Source: Firmicutes bacterium CAG:124 | Lineage (GTDB): Bacteria; Bacillota; Clostridia; Oscillospirales; Oscillospiraceae | NCBI GenBank assembly: GCA_000432135.1 | Contig: HF990610.1 | Location: 1-14,608 of the forward strand | Length of the DNA stretch: 14,608 nucleotides | Direction of reading: 5' to 3' | In this document: one piece after another, positions 6,552 through 14,608 of the stretch | How positions within the stretch are numbered: the stretch's first letter is position 1 | How the letters are laid out: every line of letters begins with the position of its first letter | Made by a program: the position numbers and the translations under genes | The notes under the pieces: model-generated | What the model was told of the DNA's origin: nothing | Database searches by the model: none | Seen by the model: only the letters and a program-made list of their open reading frames with translations

Positions 6552-6562
6552 TCGCTTGTCAA
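6534..6562 (-). promoter_or_regulatory. Promoter of the feo operon
   Basis: On the minus strand a perfect TTGACA (-35, 6562-6557) is followed after 17 bases by TAAACT (-10, 6539-6534). The preceding TGT gives an extended -10. The predicted start is near 6527, within the GGTTAG-N6-CTAACC operator-like palindrome. Confidence 0.75.
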
Positions 6563-6588
6563 TAGGTTTCAGCGAAAAAAATGTTTAC

Positions 6589-6627
6589 TTGCTTTTTTTG
6601 GTCAAGTGTGTTAGTGTAGAAGATAAT
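6589..6627 (+). promoter_or_regulatory. Possible promoter of the DtxR-family regulator
   Basis: Two overlapping candidates exist: TTGCTT (6589-6594) with TAGTGT (6612-6617), and TGGTCA (6599-6604) with GATAAT (6622-6627), both with 17-base spacers. The second is closer to consensus but would start transcription at or after the AAGGA at 6631. They lie outside the operator cluster, so the regulator may not be strongly self-repressed. Confidence 0.3.
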
Positions 6628-6642
6628 TTCAAGGAAAGGTTG

Positions 6643-7032
6643 GTGCAATTTGCTGTGAGTGTACACAGAGCGGCAGAGGATTACCTGGAAGCCATGCTGA
6701 TGATGAAGGAGCAGCACGGATACGTCCGCTCCATCGATGTTGCGGAGCATCTCGGCGTGACGAAGCCCAGCGTCACCTACGCGACCAAACAGTTAAAACA
6801 GAACGGCTTTATCACCATGGATCGCGACGGGCTGATTACACTGACCGAAAGCGGCATGGAGATCGCGGACCGGATCTATACCCGGCACAAGACGCTGACG
6901 GAGTTTTTCATCCGCATCGGCGTCGACGAAAAGACCGCGCGGGAGGACGCCTGCAAGGTCGAGCATGATCTGAGCGAAAAAACCTTCGCAGCCATCTGCA
7001 GCCACGTTGCAAGGCAGAAGGAGCTGCAATAA
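6643..7032 (+). CDS. DtxR-family metal-dependent transcriptional regulator
   Basis: Two-domain DtxR-family protein of 129 residues (with this start), probably the iron-responsive repressor of the divergent feo operon. The winged helix-turn-helix spans about residues 25-65 (VRSIDVAEHLGVTKPSVTYATKQL). Metal-site residues can be read by alignment: D13 and E16 in EDYLE match MntR D8/E11, while C104, E107 and H108 in DACKVEH match DtxR C102/E105/H106. H82 is the shared dimerisation-domain His. There is no C-terminal SH3 domain. The start is a GTG at 6643, 7 bases after AAGGA; GTG 6655 is an alternative, and the open frame to ATG 6556 lies over the promoter region and is unlikely. Confidence 0.85.
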   Translation: MQFAVSVHRAAEDYLEAMLMMKEQHGYVRSIDVAEHLGVTKPSVTYATKQLKQNGFITMDRDGLITLTESGMEIADRIYTRHKTLTEFFIRIGVDEKTAREDACKVEHDLSEKTFAAICSHVARQKELQ

Positions 7033-7044
7033 AGCGAAAAGACT

Positions 7045-7075
7045 GCGCGCCGCAAAGCGGCGCGCGGTTGGTTTT

Positions 7076-7077
<2 letters not shown>
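7045..7077 (+). terminator. Intrinsic terminator of the DtxR-family gene
   Basis: Perfect 9-bp stem GCGCGCCGC / GCGGCGCGC with an AAA loop, followed by GGTTGG and six T. It begins 12 bases after the regulator's stop. The T-tract reaches the stop codon of the convergent glnS. On the minus strand the stem is followed by a T-rich stretch, so it may serve both genes. Confidence 0.8.
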
Positions 7078-8803
<1,726 letters not shown>

Positions 8804-8843
8804 AGTAAAAATCCTCCCGGATGAAATGTCCTGTAATTTATAC

Positions 8844-8872
8844 ATTATAGCCGATTGCCGTCCATAACGCAA
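8844..8872 (-). promoter_or_regulatory. Promoter of glnS
   Basis: A perfect TATAAT (-10) at 8849-8844 on minus, with TTGCGT (-35) 17 bases upstream at 8872-8867. The leader to the glnS ATG would be about 35 bases and contain the GGGAGGA site. No T-box features were seen in so short a leader. Confidence 0.7.
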
Positions 8873-8942
8873 TGCAAAAATGCGCGGAGGCTTCCAGAAT
8901 GTGAAAAAAGTGAAAACAATGCGGGAAATTTGCATTTTCCTC

Positions 8943-8971
8943 TTTTCAACTCGCCGAATCTATTATAAAAT
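8943..8971 (+). promoter_or_regulatory. Promoter of pyrH-frr
   Basis: TTTTCA (8943-8948) and TAAAAT (8966-8971) with a 17-base spacer, in an AT-rich stretch within the GC-rich divergent gap between glnS and pyrH. The leader to pyrH is about 25 bases and carries AAAAGGAGAG. Confidence 0.55.
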
Positions 8972-9003
8972 AGACGCGAATCGAAAAGGAGAGATCACTG
9001 ACT

Positions 9004-9726
9004 ATGCGTGAACCGAAATATAAACGAGTGTTACTCAAGATCAGCGGCGAAGCCCTCGCGGGCGACGCGCACCGGGGACTGGACTTCGCGGTCATCGGCG
9101 GAGTGTGCGACGTGATCCGGCAGTGCGTCGAAGCAGGCGTACAGGTCGGCGTCGTGGTCGGCGGCGGCAACTTCTGGCGCGGCGTCAAAGACGGCGGCGG
9201 CAAGATGGAGCGCACACGGGCAGACCACATGGGTATGCTTGCGACCGTCATCAACGCGCTGGCCGTGGCCGACTGCCTGGAGCAGCGCGGCGTGGAGGTG
9301 CGCGTGCAGACCGCCATCGCCATGAATCAGATCGCGGAGCCCTATATCCGCTCCAAGGCCATCCGGCACCTGGAAAAGGGCCGCGTCGTCATCTTCGGCT
9401 GCGGCACGGGCAACCCGTTCTTCTCAACGGACACCGGCGCGGTGCTGCGCGCGGCGGAAATTAACGCCGACGCGATCCTGCTGGCAAAGAATATCGACGG
9501 CGTTTACTCCGCCGACCCCGCCAAGGATCCCAGCGCCGTCAAATACGACGCCATCACCTACGACGAGGTGCTGGCCCGCCATCTGGCCGTCATGGACACG
9601 ACGGCGACTTCGCTTTCCATGGATAACCATATTCCCGTTCAGGTCTTCGCGCTCAAGGACCCGCAGAATATTCTGCGCGTCGTGATGGGCGAGCCGATCG
9701 GCACGATTGTAAAGGAGGAACTATAA
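9004..9726 (+). CDS. pyrH: UMP kinase
   Basis: Phosphorylates UMP to UDP in pyrimidine nucleotide synthesis; cytosolic hexamer of the amino-acid-kinase fold. The 240-residue length is normal. Visible family blocks are [11 protein letters not shown] near the N-terminus, [11 protein letters not shown] for phosphate binding, [17 protein letters not shown], a [17 protein letters not shown] loop and [15 protein letters not shown]. The AAGGAG site lies about 12 bases before the ATG, slightly long. In many bacteria rpsB-tsf precede pyrH; here glnS lies upstream and is divergent, so the cluster begins with its own promoter. The stop sits inside the ribosome binding region of frr. Confidence 0.97.
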   Translation: MREPKYKRVLLKISGEALAGDAHRGLDFAVIGGVCDVIRQCVEAGVQVGVVVGGGNFWRGVKDGGGKMERTRADHMGMLATVINALAVADCLEQRGVEVRVQTAIAMNQIAEPYIRSKAIRHLEKGRVVIFGCGTGNPFFSTDTGAVLRAAEINADAILLAKNIDGVYSADPAKDPSAVKYDAITYDEVLARHLAVMDTTATSLSMDNHIPVQVFALKDPQNILRVVMGEPIGTIVKEEL

Positions 9727-9727
9727 C

Positions 9728-10279
9728 ATGGCAGATCTCAAGGAATTCCAGCGCAAAATGGAAAAAACGCTCGACGTTCTCGCGTCCGACTTTGCCGCTG
9801 TGCGCGCAGGCCGCGCCAACGCGCAGGTGCTCGACCGCATCACGGTCGAGTATTACGGCCAGCCGAGCCCCATCAACCAGGTCGGCACCGTCTCTTCCCC
9901 CGACCCCCGCACGCTCGTTATCCAGCCGTGGGACGGGTCGCTGCTCAAGGCGATTGAAAAGGCCATCCAGACCTCGGATCTCGGCATCAACCCGCAGAAT
10001 GACGGCCGCGTTATCCGCCTCGTCTTCCCGCAGCTGACCGAGGAGCGCCGCAAGGATCTCACGAAGCAGGTCCGCAAATACGCCGAGGATTCCAAGGTCG
10101 CCGTCCGCAACATCCGCCGCGACGCAGTCGACTACGTCAAGAAGGCCCAGAAGAAGGGCGAACTGACCGAGGACGACCAGAAGAAGGCCGAAAAGGATAT
10201 CCAGGACCTCACCGACAAGCACGTCAAGAAGATCGACGAGATGTGCGCCAAGAAGGAAAAGGAACTGATGGAGATCTGA
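9728..10279 (+). CDS. frr: Ribosome recycling factor
   Basis: Splits post-termination ribosomes together with EF-G. The protein has 183 residues, typical for RRF. Family features are [20 protein letters not shown] near the start, the TLVIQPWD block, [27 protein letters not shown], and a long C-terminal three-helix bundle rich in Lys and Glu. An AGGAGG (9713-9718) lies 9 bases ahead and overlaps the end of pyrH, so the two are co-expressed. The next gene follows only after a repeat-filled gap of 257 bases. Confidence 0.97.
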   Translation: MADLKEFQRKMEKTLDVLASDFAAVRAGRANAQVLDRITVEYYGQPSPINQVGTVSSPDPRTLVIQPWDGSLLKAIEKAIQTSDLGINPQNDGRVIRLVFPQLTEERRKDLTKQVRKYAEDSKVAVRNIRRDAVDYVKKAQKKGELTEDDQKKAEKDIQDLTDKHVKKIDEMCAKKEKELMEI

Positions 10280-10305
10280 GTGCGTGTTTCCAACGCGTAC
10301 CCTCT

Positions 10306-10440
10306 GTAGGGGCGGACGCCTCTGTCCGCCCATGCAAACTGCACTGGTTTTACAGAAATTTGCGGCGAATCCCCTCCGTCATTTTCTTCGGAAATACCAC
10401 CTCCCCTTACCGCGCGGGGCGCGGCAAGAGGAGGCTTTGG
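10306..10440. repeat. Palindromic intergenic repeat element, copy 2 (frr-uppS gap)
   Basis: The hairpin GGGCGGAC-N6-GTCCGCCC at 10310-10331 is the same unit as at 2800-2821, differing in the loop. The 31-base module at 10340-10370 matches 2698-2728 at 23 of 31 positions. It is followed by a small hairpin ATTTTC-TTC-GGAAAT and by an imperfect 14-bp stem at 10401-10433 (CTCC.CTT.CCGCG / CGCGG.AAG.GGAG). The stretch is non-coding; reading frames through it are repeat-derived. Confidence 0.65.
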
Positions 10441-10493
10441 TACGGCCGGCCCCTGTTCGCATTCAATTAAATGCAATCTCCCCAGAACCTCTT

Positions 10494-10517
10494 AAAAGCC
10501 GCCGGACGGCGGCTTTT
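10494..10517 (+). terminator. Terminator-like hairpin directly upstream of uppS
   Basis: Perfect 10-bp stem AAAAGCCGCC / GGCGGCTTTT with a GGAC loop. It ends 19 bases before the uppS ATG, and that gap also holds the AAAGG binding site. It is either the terminator of pyrH-frr or an attenuator in the leader of uppS. The symmetrical A and T runs make it potentially bidirectional. Confidence 0.65.
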
Positions 10518-10536
10518 GTCGTGAAAGGCTTTTTAT

Positions 10537-11250
10537 ATGGAATACAACAACACGCTCCCGCGGCATATTGCCATCATCATGGACGGCAACGGACGCTGGG
10601 CAAAAAAGCGCGGGCTGCCGCGCAAAATGGGCCACGCGGCAGGCGCGGAGACGTTCCGCCGCATTGCGACCTACTGCAAGAATCTCGGTGTTGAATACCT
10701 GACGGTCTACGCGTTCTCCACGGAAAACTGGAAGCGCTCGGCGGACGAGGTGCAGGCCATCATGGCCCTGTTTGAAAAATATCTGCACGAGGCCATCGAC
10801 GAGATGGAGCGCGACCATATCCGCCTGAAAATTCTCGGTGAGCTTGGCCCCATCAGCCCGGAGCTGCGCGCGCTCATTGAGCGCACGGACGAAATTTCCA
10901 CGCACTATCAGGGCTTTCAGGCCAACGTCTGCATCAACTACGGCGGGCGTGACGAGATCATCCACGCCGCGCGGCGCTTTGCCGCCGACTGCGTGAATGG
11001 CGTAAAAAAGCCGGAGGAATTAACAGAGGCGGATTTCGCGCACTATCTCTACACCGACGGCATTCCCGACCCGGAGCTGATCATCCGGCCCTCGGGCGAG
11101 CTGCGCACGTCGAACTTCCTGCTCTGGCAGTCGGCGTATGCGGAGTATTATTTCACGGATGTGCTCTGGCCCGATTTTGACGAACCTGAACTCGACAAGG
11201 CAATCGCGTCGTATCAGAAGCGCGAGCGCCGGTTTGGAGGCCGCAAATGA
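10537..11250 (+). CDS. uppS: Isoprenyl transferase (undecaprenyl diphosphate synthase type)
   Basis: Cis-prenyltransferase extending farnesyl-PP with isopentenyl-PP to the C55 lipid carrier for cell-wall synthesis. The 237-residue protein shows the catalytic-Asp motif IIMDGNGRWA (D16), the RKMGHAAG block, YAFSTENWKRS, INYGGRDEI and the C-terminal RPSGELRTSNFLLWQ and YTDVLWPDF-like segments. AAAGG lies 8 bases ahead of ATG 10537. It overlaps cdsA by four bases (ATGA), placing lipid-carrier and phospholipid-precursor genes under one translation unit. Confidence 0.96.
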   Translation: MEYNNTLPRHIAIIMDGNGRWAKKRGLPRKMGHAAGAETFRRIATYCKNLGVEYLTVYAFSTENWKRSADEVQAIMALFEKYLHEAIDEMERDHIRLKILGELGPISPELRALIERTDEISTHYQGFQANVCINYGGRDEIIHAARRFAADCVNGVKKPEELTEADFAHYLYTDGIPDPELIIRPSGELRTSNFLLWQSAYAEYYFTDVLWPDFDEPELDKAIASYQKRERRFGGRK

Positions 11251-12059
11251 AACAAAGACTTCTCGTTGCCGCCGTCGGCGTGCCGCTTTTGATCGTCGTG
11301 CTTGTCATCCTGCCGCCTGTCGCAACGGCGATTCTGACGGCGGCCATCGCGGGCGCAGCCGCGTGGGAGCTGCTGCATACGGCGTGCAGGCAGCCGAAGC
11401 TTCTCTATGTGCCGACGGTTTTATGCGCGGCGCTCGTTGTTCTGGCCATCGTGTTCGGAACGGCGGTCACGGCGACGCTCATCTACGCGTTTTTCTATGT
11501 GATGTTCCTGTTTTACATGGCGGTCAGCACGCATGGGAAGGAAACTGCCATTCCGTTTGCGGACGTGGCGGTCTGCATCGTGGCAGGCTTCCTGTTCCCG
11601 GCGATGTACAGCTGCATCGGCCTGCTGCGCAATGTCTCCCCTGCGTTCGTGCTCATGCCGTTTGTGATCGCGTTTATTGGCGACAGCTTTTCCATGCTCG
11701 GCGGTATGGCCTTCGGCCATAAAAAGTTCGCCCCGCACGTGAGCCCGAACAAGACGTGGGCGGGCTTTCTCGCCGGGCCGGTGGGCAGTGCGCTCGGCAT
11801 GGTGCTGCTGGGGCTTGCCTCCAAATGGATCTGGCAGATGGAGCTGCCGCTGTGGTATCTGGCCGTGATCGGCATCGCCGCCAATCTCTTCGGCCAGCTG
11901 GGCGATCTGTCCATGAGCCTCATCAAGCGCGAGGCCGGGATCAAGGACTACAGCCACATTTTCCTGACCCACGGCGGCGTGCTTGACCGGTTCGATTCGA
12001 CGCTGTTCCTTGCGCCCGTCGTGTACGCGATGCTGTTCTTGCTGGAGAAGCTGGTATGA
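11247..12059 (+). CDS. cdsA: Phosphatidate cytidylyltransferase (CDP-diacylglycerol synthase)
   Basis: Integral membrane enzyme making CDP-diacylglycerol from phosphatidic acid and CTP, the branch point of phospholipid synthesis; 270 residues with several hydrophobic helices. FIGDSFSMLGGMAFGHKKF and VSPNKTWAGFLAG are conserved. The C-terminal signature is SLIKREAGIKD followed by HGGVLDRFDS, with both catalytic Asp residues. The residues just before HGG are F-L-T, where family members usually have a Pro or Gly. Overlaps uppS upstream and dxr downstream by ATGA at each junction. Confidence 0.95.
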   Translation: MKQRLLVAAVGVPLLIVVLVILPPVATAILTAAIAGAAAWELLHTACRQPKLLYVPTVLCAALVVLAIVFGTAVTATLIYAFFYVMFLFYMAVSTHGKETAIPFADVAVCIVAGFLFPAMYSCIGLLRNVSPAFVLMPFVIAFIGDSFSMLGGMAFGHKKFAPHVSPNKTWAGFLAGPVGSALGMVLLGLASKWIWQMELPLWYLAVIGIAANLFGQLGDLSMSLIKREAGIKDYSHIFLTHGGVLDRFDSTLFLAPVVYAMLFLLEKLV

Positions 12060-13204
12060 CGAAGACGATCACGATTTTAGGCTCCACGGGCTCCATCGGG
12101 CGGCAGACGCTGTCCGTCGCGGATGAGCTGGGACTGCGCGTCGCCGCGCTGACGGCGGAGCGCAATGTGGATCTGATGGAAGCGCAGTGCCGCCAATACC
12201 GGCCGGAACTGGCCGTTCTGACGGACGAAGCCGCTGCGGAGGAATTAAAAGTCCGTCTGGCGGATATGAATATAAGGGTGCTTGCGGGCGCGGAGGCGCT
12301 GTGCGAAGCGGCGGCTCTGCCGGAGGCCGATACGGTCGTTGTGGCCGTGTGCGGCTTTGCCGCGCTGCGGCCCACGCTGACGGCCATTCGCGAAAAAAAG
12401 CGCATCGCCCTTGCCAATAAAGAGACGATGGTCTGCGCAGGGCAGATCATGCAGGCTGCCGCGCGGGAATCCGGCGCTGAAATTATTCCCGTCGATTCCG
12501 AGCACTCGGCCATTTTCCAGTGCCTCATGGGCTGCCGGGACAGAGCCGAGGTCAAACGCCTGATTCTGACCTGCTCCGGCGGGCCGTTTTTCGGGAAGAC
12601 GCGGGAAAGCCTGGCCTGTATGACCAAATCGGACGCGCTGCGCCACCCGAACTGGAAAATGGGCGCGAAGATCACAGTCGACTGCGCGACGCTTATGAAC
12701 AAGGGCCTGGAGATCATCGAGGCCATGCGGCTGTATGATCTGCCGCTTTCGAAGGTCACTGCCGTCATCCACCGGCAGTCGGTTGTGCATTCGCTTGTGG
12801 AGTTTGTCGACGGAGCCGTCATGGCGCAGCTGGGCGTGCCCGATATGCGCATCCCCATCGGCCTTGCCATGACGTATCCGAACCGGACACACAATCCGGC
12901 TCCCGCGCTCGATCTTCTGTCCTGCGGCCCGCTGACGTTTGACGCGATCGACGAGACAGCCTTCCCGTGCTTCGCGCTTGCACAGCAGGCAGCGCAGACC
13001 GGCGGCACGGCCTGCACGGCCATGAACGCCGCCAATGAAGAGGCCGTCGGCCTGTTTTTGCAGGACAAAATCGGATTTTACGACATCGCGGACGCGGTCG
13101 AGGCCGCGCTGCGCCTGCCGGTTGTGCAGGAGCCGTCGCTTGCCGATATTTTTGAGGCCGACCGCCTCGCCCGCATCCATACCCGGGAGCGGTTTTTGAA
13201 ATAA
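12056..13204 (+). CDS. dxr: 1-deoxy-D-xylulose 5-phosphate reductoisomerase
   Basis: Second enzyme of the MEP isoprenoid pathway, converting DXP to MEP with NADPH. The length of 382 residues is normal. The NADPH-binding ILGSTGSIGRQTL motif is at 7-19. Metal-binding residues are D147 and E149 (IPVDSEHSA) and E219 (MNKGLEIIEA). LTCSGGPFFGKTRESL and HRQSVVHSLVEFVDG are the substrate-loop blocks. AANEEAV marks the C-terminal helical domain. It supplies the same pathway as ispG downstream and feeds uppS upstream. Coupled to cdsA by a four-base overlap. Confidence 0.97.
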   Translation: MTKTITILGSTGSIGRQTLSVADELGLRVAALTAERNVDLMEAQCRQYRPELAVLTDEAAAEELKVRLADMNIRVLAGAEALCEAAALPEADTVVVAVCGFAALRPTLTAIREKKRIALANKETMVCAGQIMQAAARESGAEIIPVDSEHSAIFQCLMGCRDRAEVKRLILTCSGGPFFGKTRESLACMTKSDALRHPNWKMGAKITVDCATLMNKGLEIIEAMRLYDLPLSKVTAVIHRQSVVHSLVEFVDGAVMAQLGVPDMRIPIGLAMTYPNRTHNPAPALDLLSCGPLTFDAIDETAFPCFALAQQAAQTGGTACTAMNAANEEAVGLFLQDKIGFYDIADAVEAALRLPVVQEPSLADIFEADRLARIHTRERFLK

Positions 13205-13214
13205 AGGTGATTTC

Positions 13215-14270
13215 ATGTATATTCTCTTTGCAATTCTCATTTTTGGTTTTCTGATCTTCATCCACGAGCTGGGCCATTTTCTGACGGCCAAGGCACTGGA
13301 CGTGCAGGTGAACGAATTTTCCATCTGCATGGGCCCGGCAATCCTCAAAAAGCAGAAGGGCGAGACGCTCTATTCTCTGCGCTGCATCCCCGTGGGCGGC
13401 TACTGCGCGATGGAGGGCGAGGATGAAGAATCCGACAACCCCAGAGCGTTCACGTCCAAGGCTTGGTGGAAGCGGCTGATCATTCTGGCGGCAGGCTCGT
13501 TTATGAATTTCCTGACGGGCCTTGTCGTGCTGGCGCTCATCTATTCCTGCGTCGCGGGCTTCTCAACGGCCAAAATCTCCGGTTTCTTTGACGGCTGCCC
13601 GCTGGAATCTTCTCAGGGACTTCAGGTCGGCGACGAGCTTTATAAGATCGACGGACGGCGCGTGTATATCTACTCCGACGTCGGCACGCTTCTGGCCCGG
13701 AACAAGACGGGAACATTCGATCTTGTCGTCAAGCGGGACGGGAAACTCATCAAGCTGGACGACTTTGAAATGAAGCAGCAGCTCTATGAGGTCGACGGCG
13801 AGCAGCAGTATAAATACGGCCTGTACTTTGGCTATGAGGAAAAAACCGTCGGAACGGTGCTCAAAAACACGTGGTACACGGCGCTGGATTTTGCGCGGCT
13901 CGTGTGGATGAGCCTCGGCGATCTGGTGTCGGGCCTTGTGTCGGTCAACGATATGTCCGGGCCGGTCGGCATTGTGTCGGCCATCGCGCAGACGGGACAG
14001 AGCGCCGCGACGACGGCAGACGGCATTCTGAACGTTCTCTACCTTGGCGCGTTCATCGCGATCAATCTGGCCGTTATGAATATGCTGCCGCTCCCGGCGC
14101 TCGACGGCGGACGCGCGTTTTTGCTGCTGGTGAACACGGTGTTTACGGCAATTACAAAGAAGAAAATCCCCTCGAAATTTGAAGGCTATATCCATGCCGC
14201 AGGCATGATCCTGCTGCTGGGCTTCATAGCGTTTATCACATTTAAGGATATCTGGAAGCTGGTGCGATAA
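13215..14270 (+). CDS. rseP: RIP metalloprotease RseP-like (site-2 protease)
   Basis: Intramembrane zinc protease of 351 residues cleaving membrane substrates such as anti-sigma factors or leftover signal peptides. The catalytic H17-E18-L-G-H21 is in the first membrane helix. The second zinc site is LPALDGGR (D297) in a C-terminal helix. A PDZ domain lies about residues 115-185, including LQVGDELYKIDGRRV. SGPVGIVSAI and a final hydrophobic helix are also typical. The ribosome binding site AAAGGTG overlaps the dxr stop; the gene follows dxr by 10 bases. The specific substrate cannot be named from the sequence. Confidence 0.95.
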   Translation: MYILFAILIFGFLIFIHELGHFLTAKALDVQVNEFSICMGPAILKKQKGETLYSLRCIPVGGYCAMEGEDEESDNPRAFTSKAWWKRLIILAAGSFMNFLTGLVVLALIYSCVAGFSTAKISGFFDGCPLESSQGLQVGDELYKIDGRRVYIYSDVGTLLARNKTGTFDLVVKRDGKLIKLDDFEMKQQLYEVDGEQQYKYGLYFGYEEKTVGTVLKNTWYTALDFARLVWMSLGDLVSGLVSVNDMSGPVGIVSAIAQTGQSAATTADGILNVLYLGAFIAINLAVMNMLPLPALDGGRAFLLLVNTVFTAITKKKIPSKFEGYIHAAGMILLLGFIAFITFKDIWKLVR

Positions 14271-14272
14271 AA

Positions 14273-14608
14273 ATGGAGCGGAAACTCACAAGAAAAATTA
14301 TGGTCGGCGGCGTTCCGGTCGGCGGAGGCGCGCCGGTATCCATCCAGTCGATGCTGAACACGAGAACGACCGACGTGGACGGCTGCCTTGCGCAGATTCG
14401 CGCGCTGGCTGCCGCCGGGTGCGAGATCGCGCGGCTGGCCGTTCCGGACATGGAGGCCGCGGAGGCCTTCGGAGCCATCTGCGCCGCGTCCCCGCTGCCG
14501 CTGGTGGCGGATATCCACTTTGACTACCGTCTTGCCATCCGCGCGGCGGAAAACGGCGCGGCCAAGATCCGCATCAACCCCGGCAACATCGGCGGGGAAG
14601 AGCGGGTG
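14273..14608 (+). CDS. ispG: 4-hydroxy-3-methylbut-2-enyl diphosphate synthase (flavodoxin), 5' part
   Basis: Partial gene: 112 codons are present and the rest lies beyond the window. IspG is a [4Fe-4S] enzyme of the MEP pathway converting MEcPP to HMBPP. The N-terminal family features are RKIMVGGVPVGGGAPVSIQSM, NTRTTDVDGCLAQI, GCEIARLAVPD, PLVADIHFDYRLA and the AKIRINPGNIG block of the TIM barrel. The Cys ligands of the cluster lie in the missing C-terminal part. ATG 14273 is 2 bases after the rseP stop, so translation is likely coupled. Confidence 0.95.
   Translation, partial: MERKLTRKIMVGGVPVGGGAPVSIQSMLNTRTTDVDGCLAQIRALAAAGCEIARLAVPDMEAAEAFGAICAASPLPLVADIHFDYRLAIRAAENGAAKIRINPGNIGGEERV

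Noticed and set aside
8804..9003. Possible T-box or riboswitch ahead of glnS or pyrH
   Set aside because: Predicted leaders are only about 25-35 bases and no T-box sequence or specifier stem is visible.
10284..10694. Open frame of 136 codons through the frr-uppS gap
   Set aside because: Most of it is translated palindromic repeat and terminator, and it runs into uppS out of frame.
11941..13348. Two long minus-strand frames antisense to dxr and its flanks
   Set aside because: Both lack plausible starts and domains, and dxr on plus has all its motifs and coupled neighbours.

Overview
The window is a GC-rich (roughly 60 %), densely packed chromosomal segment. Gene content, operon style and strong AGGAGG-type ribosome binding sites suggest a Clostridia-class Firmicute, probably an Oscillospiraceae-like gut anaerobe (Oscillibacter/Flavonifractor/Dysosmobacter type). 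Pointers are the Firmicute cluster pyrH-frr-uppS-cdsA-dxr-rseP-ispG, a feo operon with two FeoA proteins and a small Cys-rich FeoB-associated protein, a C_GCAxxG_C_C protein, and palindromic GTAGGGGCGGAC-type intergenic repeats. The taxonomic call is inference, since no search was possible.

Layout. (1) 74-925, minus: a radical SAM/SPASM-like protein. It is divergent from (2) 1042-2681, plus: a short operon of a SprT-like zinc metalloprotease-domain protein, a C_GCAxxG_C_C protein and an amidohydrolase pseudogene that has lost an internal piece and its reading frame. (3) 2682-2937: an intergenic stretch with a palindromic repeat element and two hairpin terminators. (4) 2938-6427, minus: the ferrous-iron uptake operon feoA-feoA-feoB, a Cys-rich FeoB-associated membrane protein and a heavy-metal-associated (HMA) domain protein. 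(5) 6431-6642: a divergent control region with a near-consensus feo promoter overlapped by GGTTAG/CTAACC sites, then a DtxR-family regulator on plus. (6) 7076-8803, minus: glutaminyl-tRNA synthetase with its own promoter. (7) 9004-14608, plus: pyrH and frr, a gap carrying a second repeat copy and a terminator-like hairpin, then the tightly coupled uppS-cdsA-dxr-rseP-ispG run. ispG is cut by the window edge.

How the genes work together. The DtxR-type regulator probably senses Fe2+ and represses the divergent feo operon. FeoB imports Fe2+, FeoA proteins support it, and the two small Cys-containing proteins at the operon end may handle metal at the membrane and in the cytosol. The right-hand cluster combines UMP kinase and ribosome recycling with isoprenoid precursor synthesis (Dxr, IspG), undecaprenyl-PP synthesis (UppS), CDP-diacylglycerol synthesis (CdsA) and site-2 proteolysis (RseP). 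This is a common housekeeping arrangement, supplying envelope lipids and lipid carrier.

No tRNA, rRNA, CRISPR array, intact insertion sequence or prophage was seen. The more unusual items are the decayed amidohydrolase, an acidic extracytoplasmic insert in FeoB, a regulator whose metal-site residues mix MntR and DtxR types, the HMA protein ending the feo operon, a perfect palindrome in the feo leader, the dispersed repeats, and a terminator-like hairpin immediately ahead of uppS.
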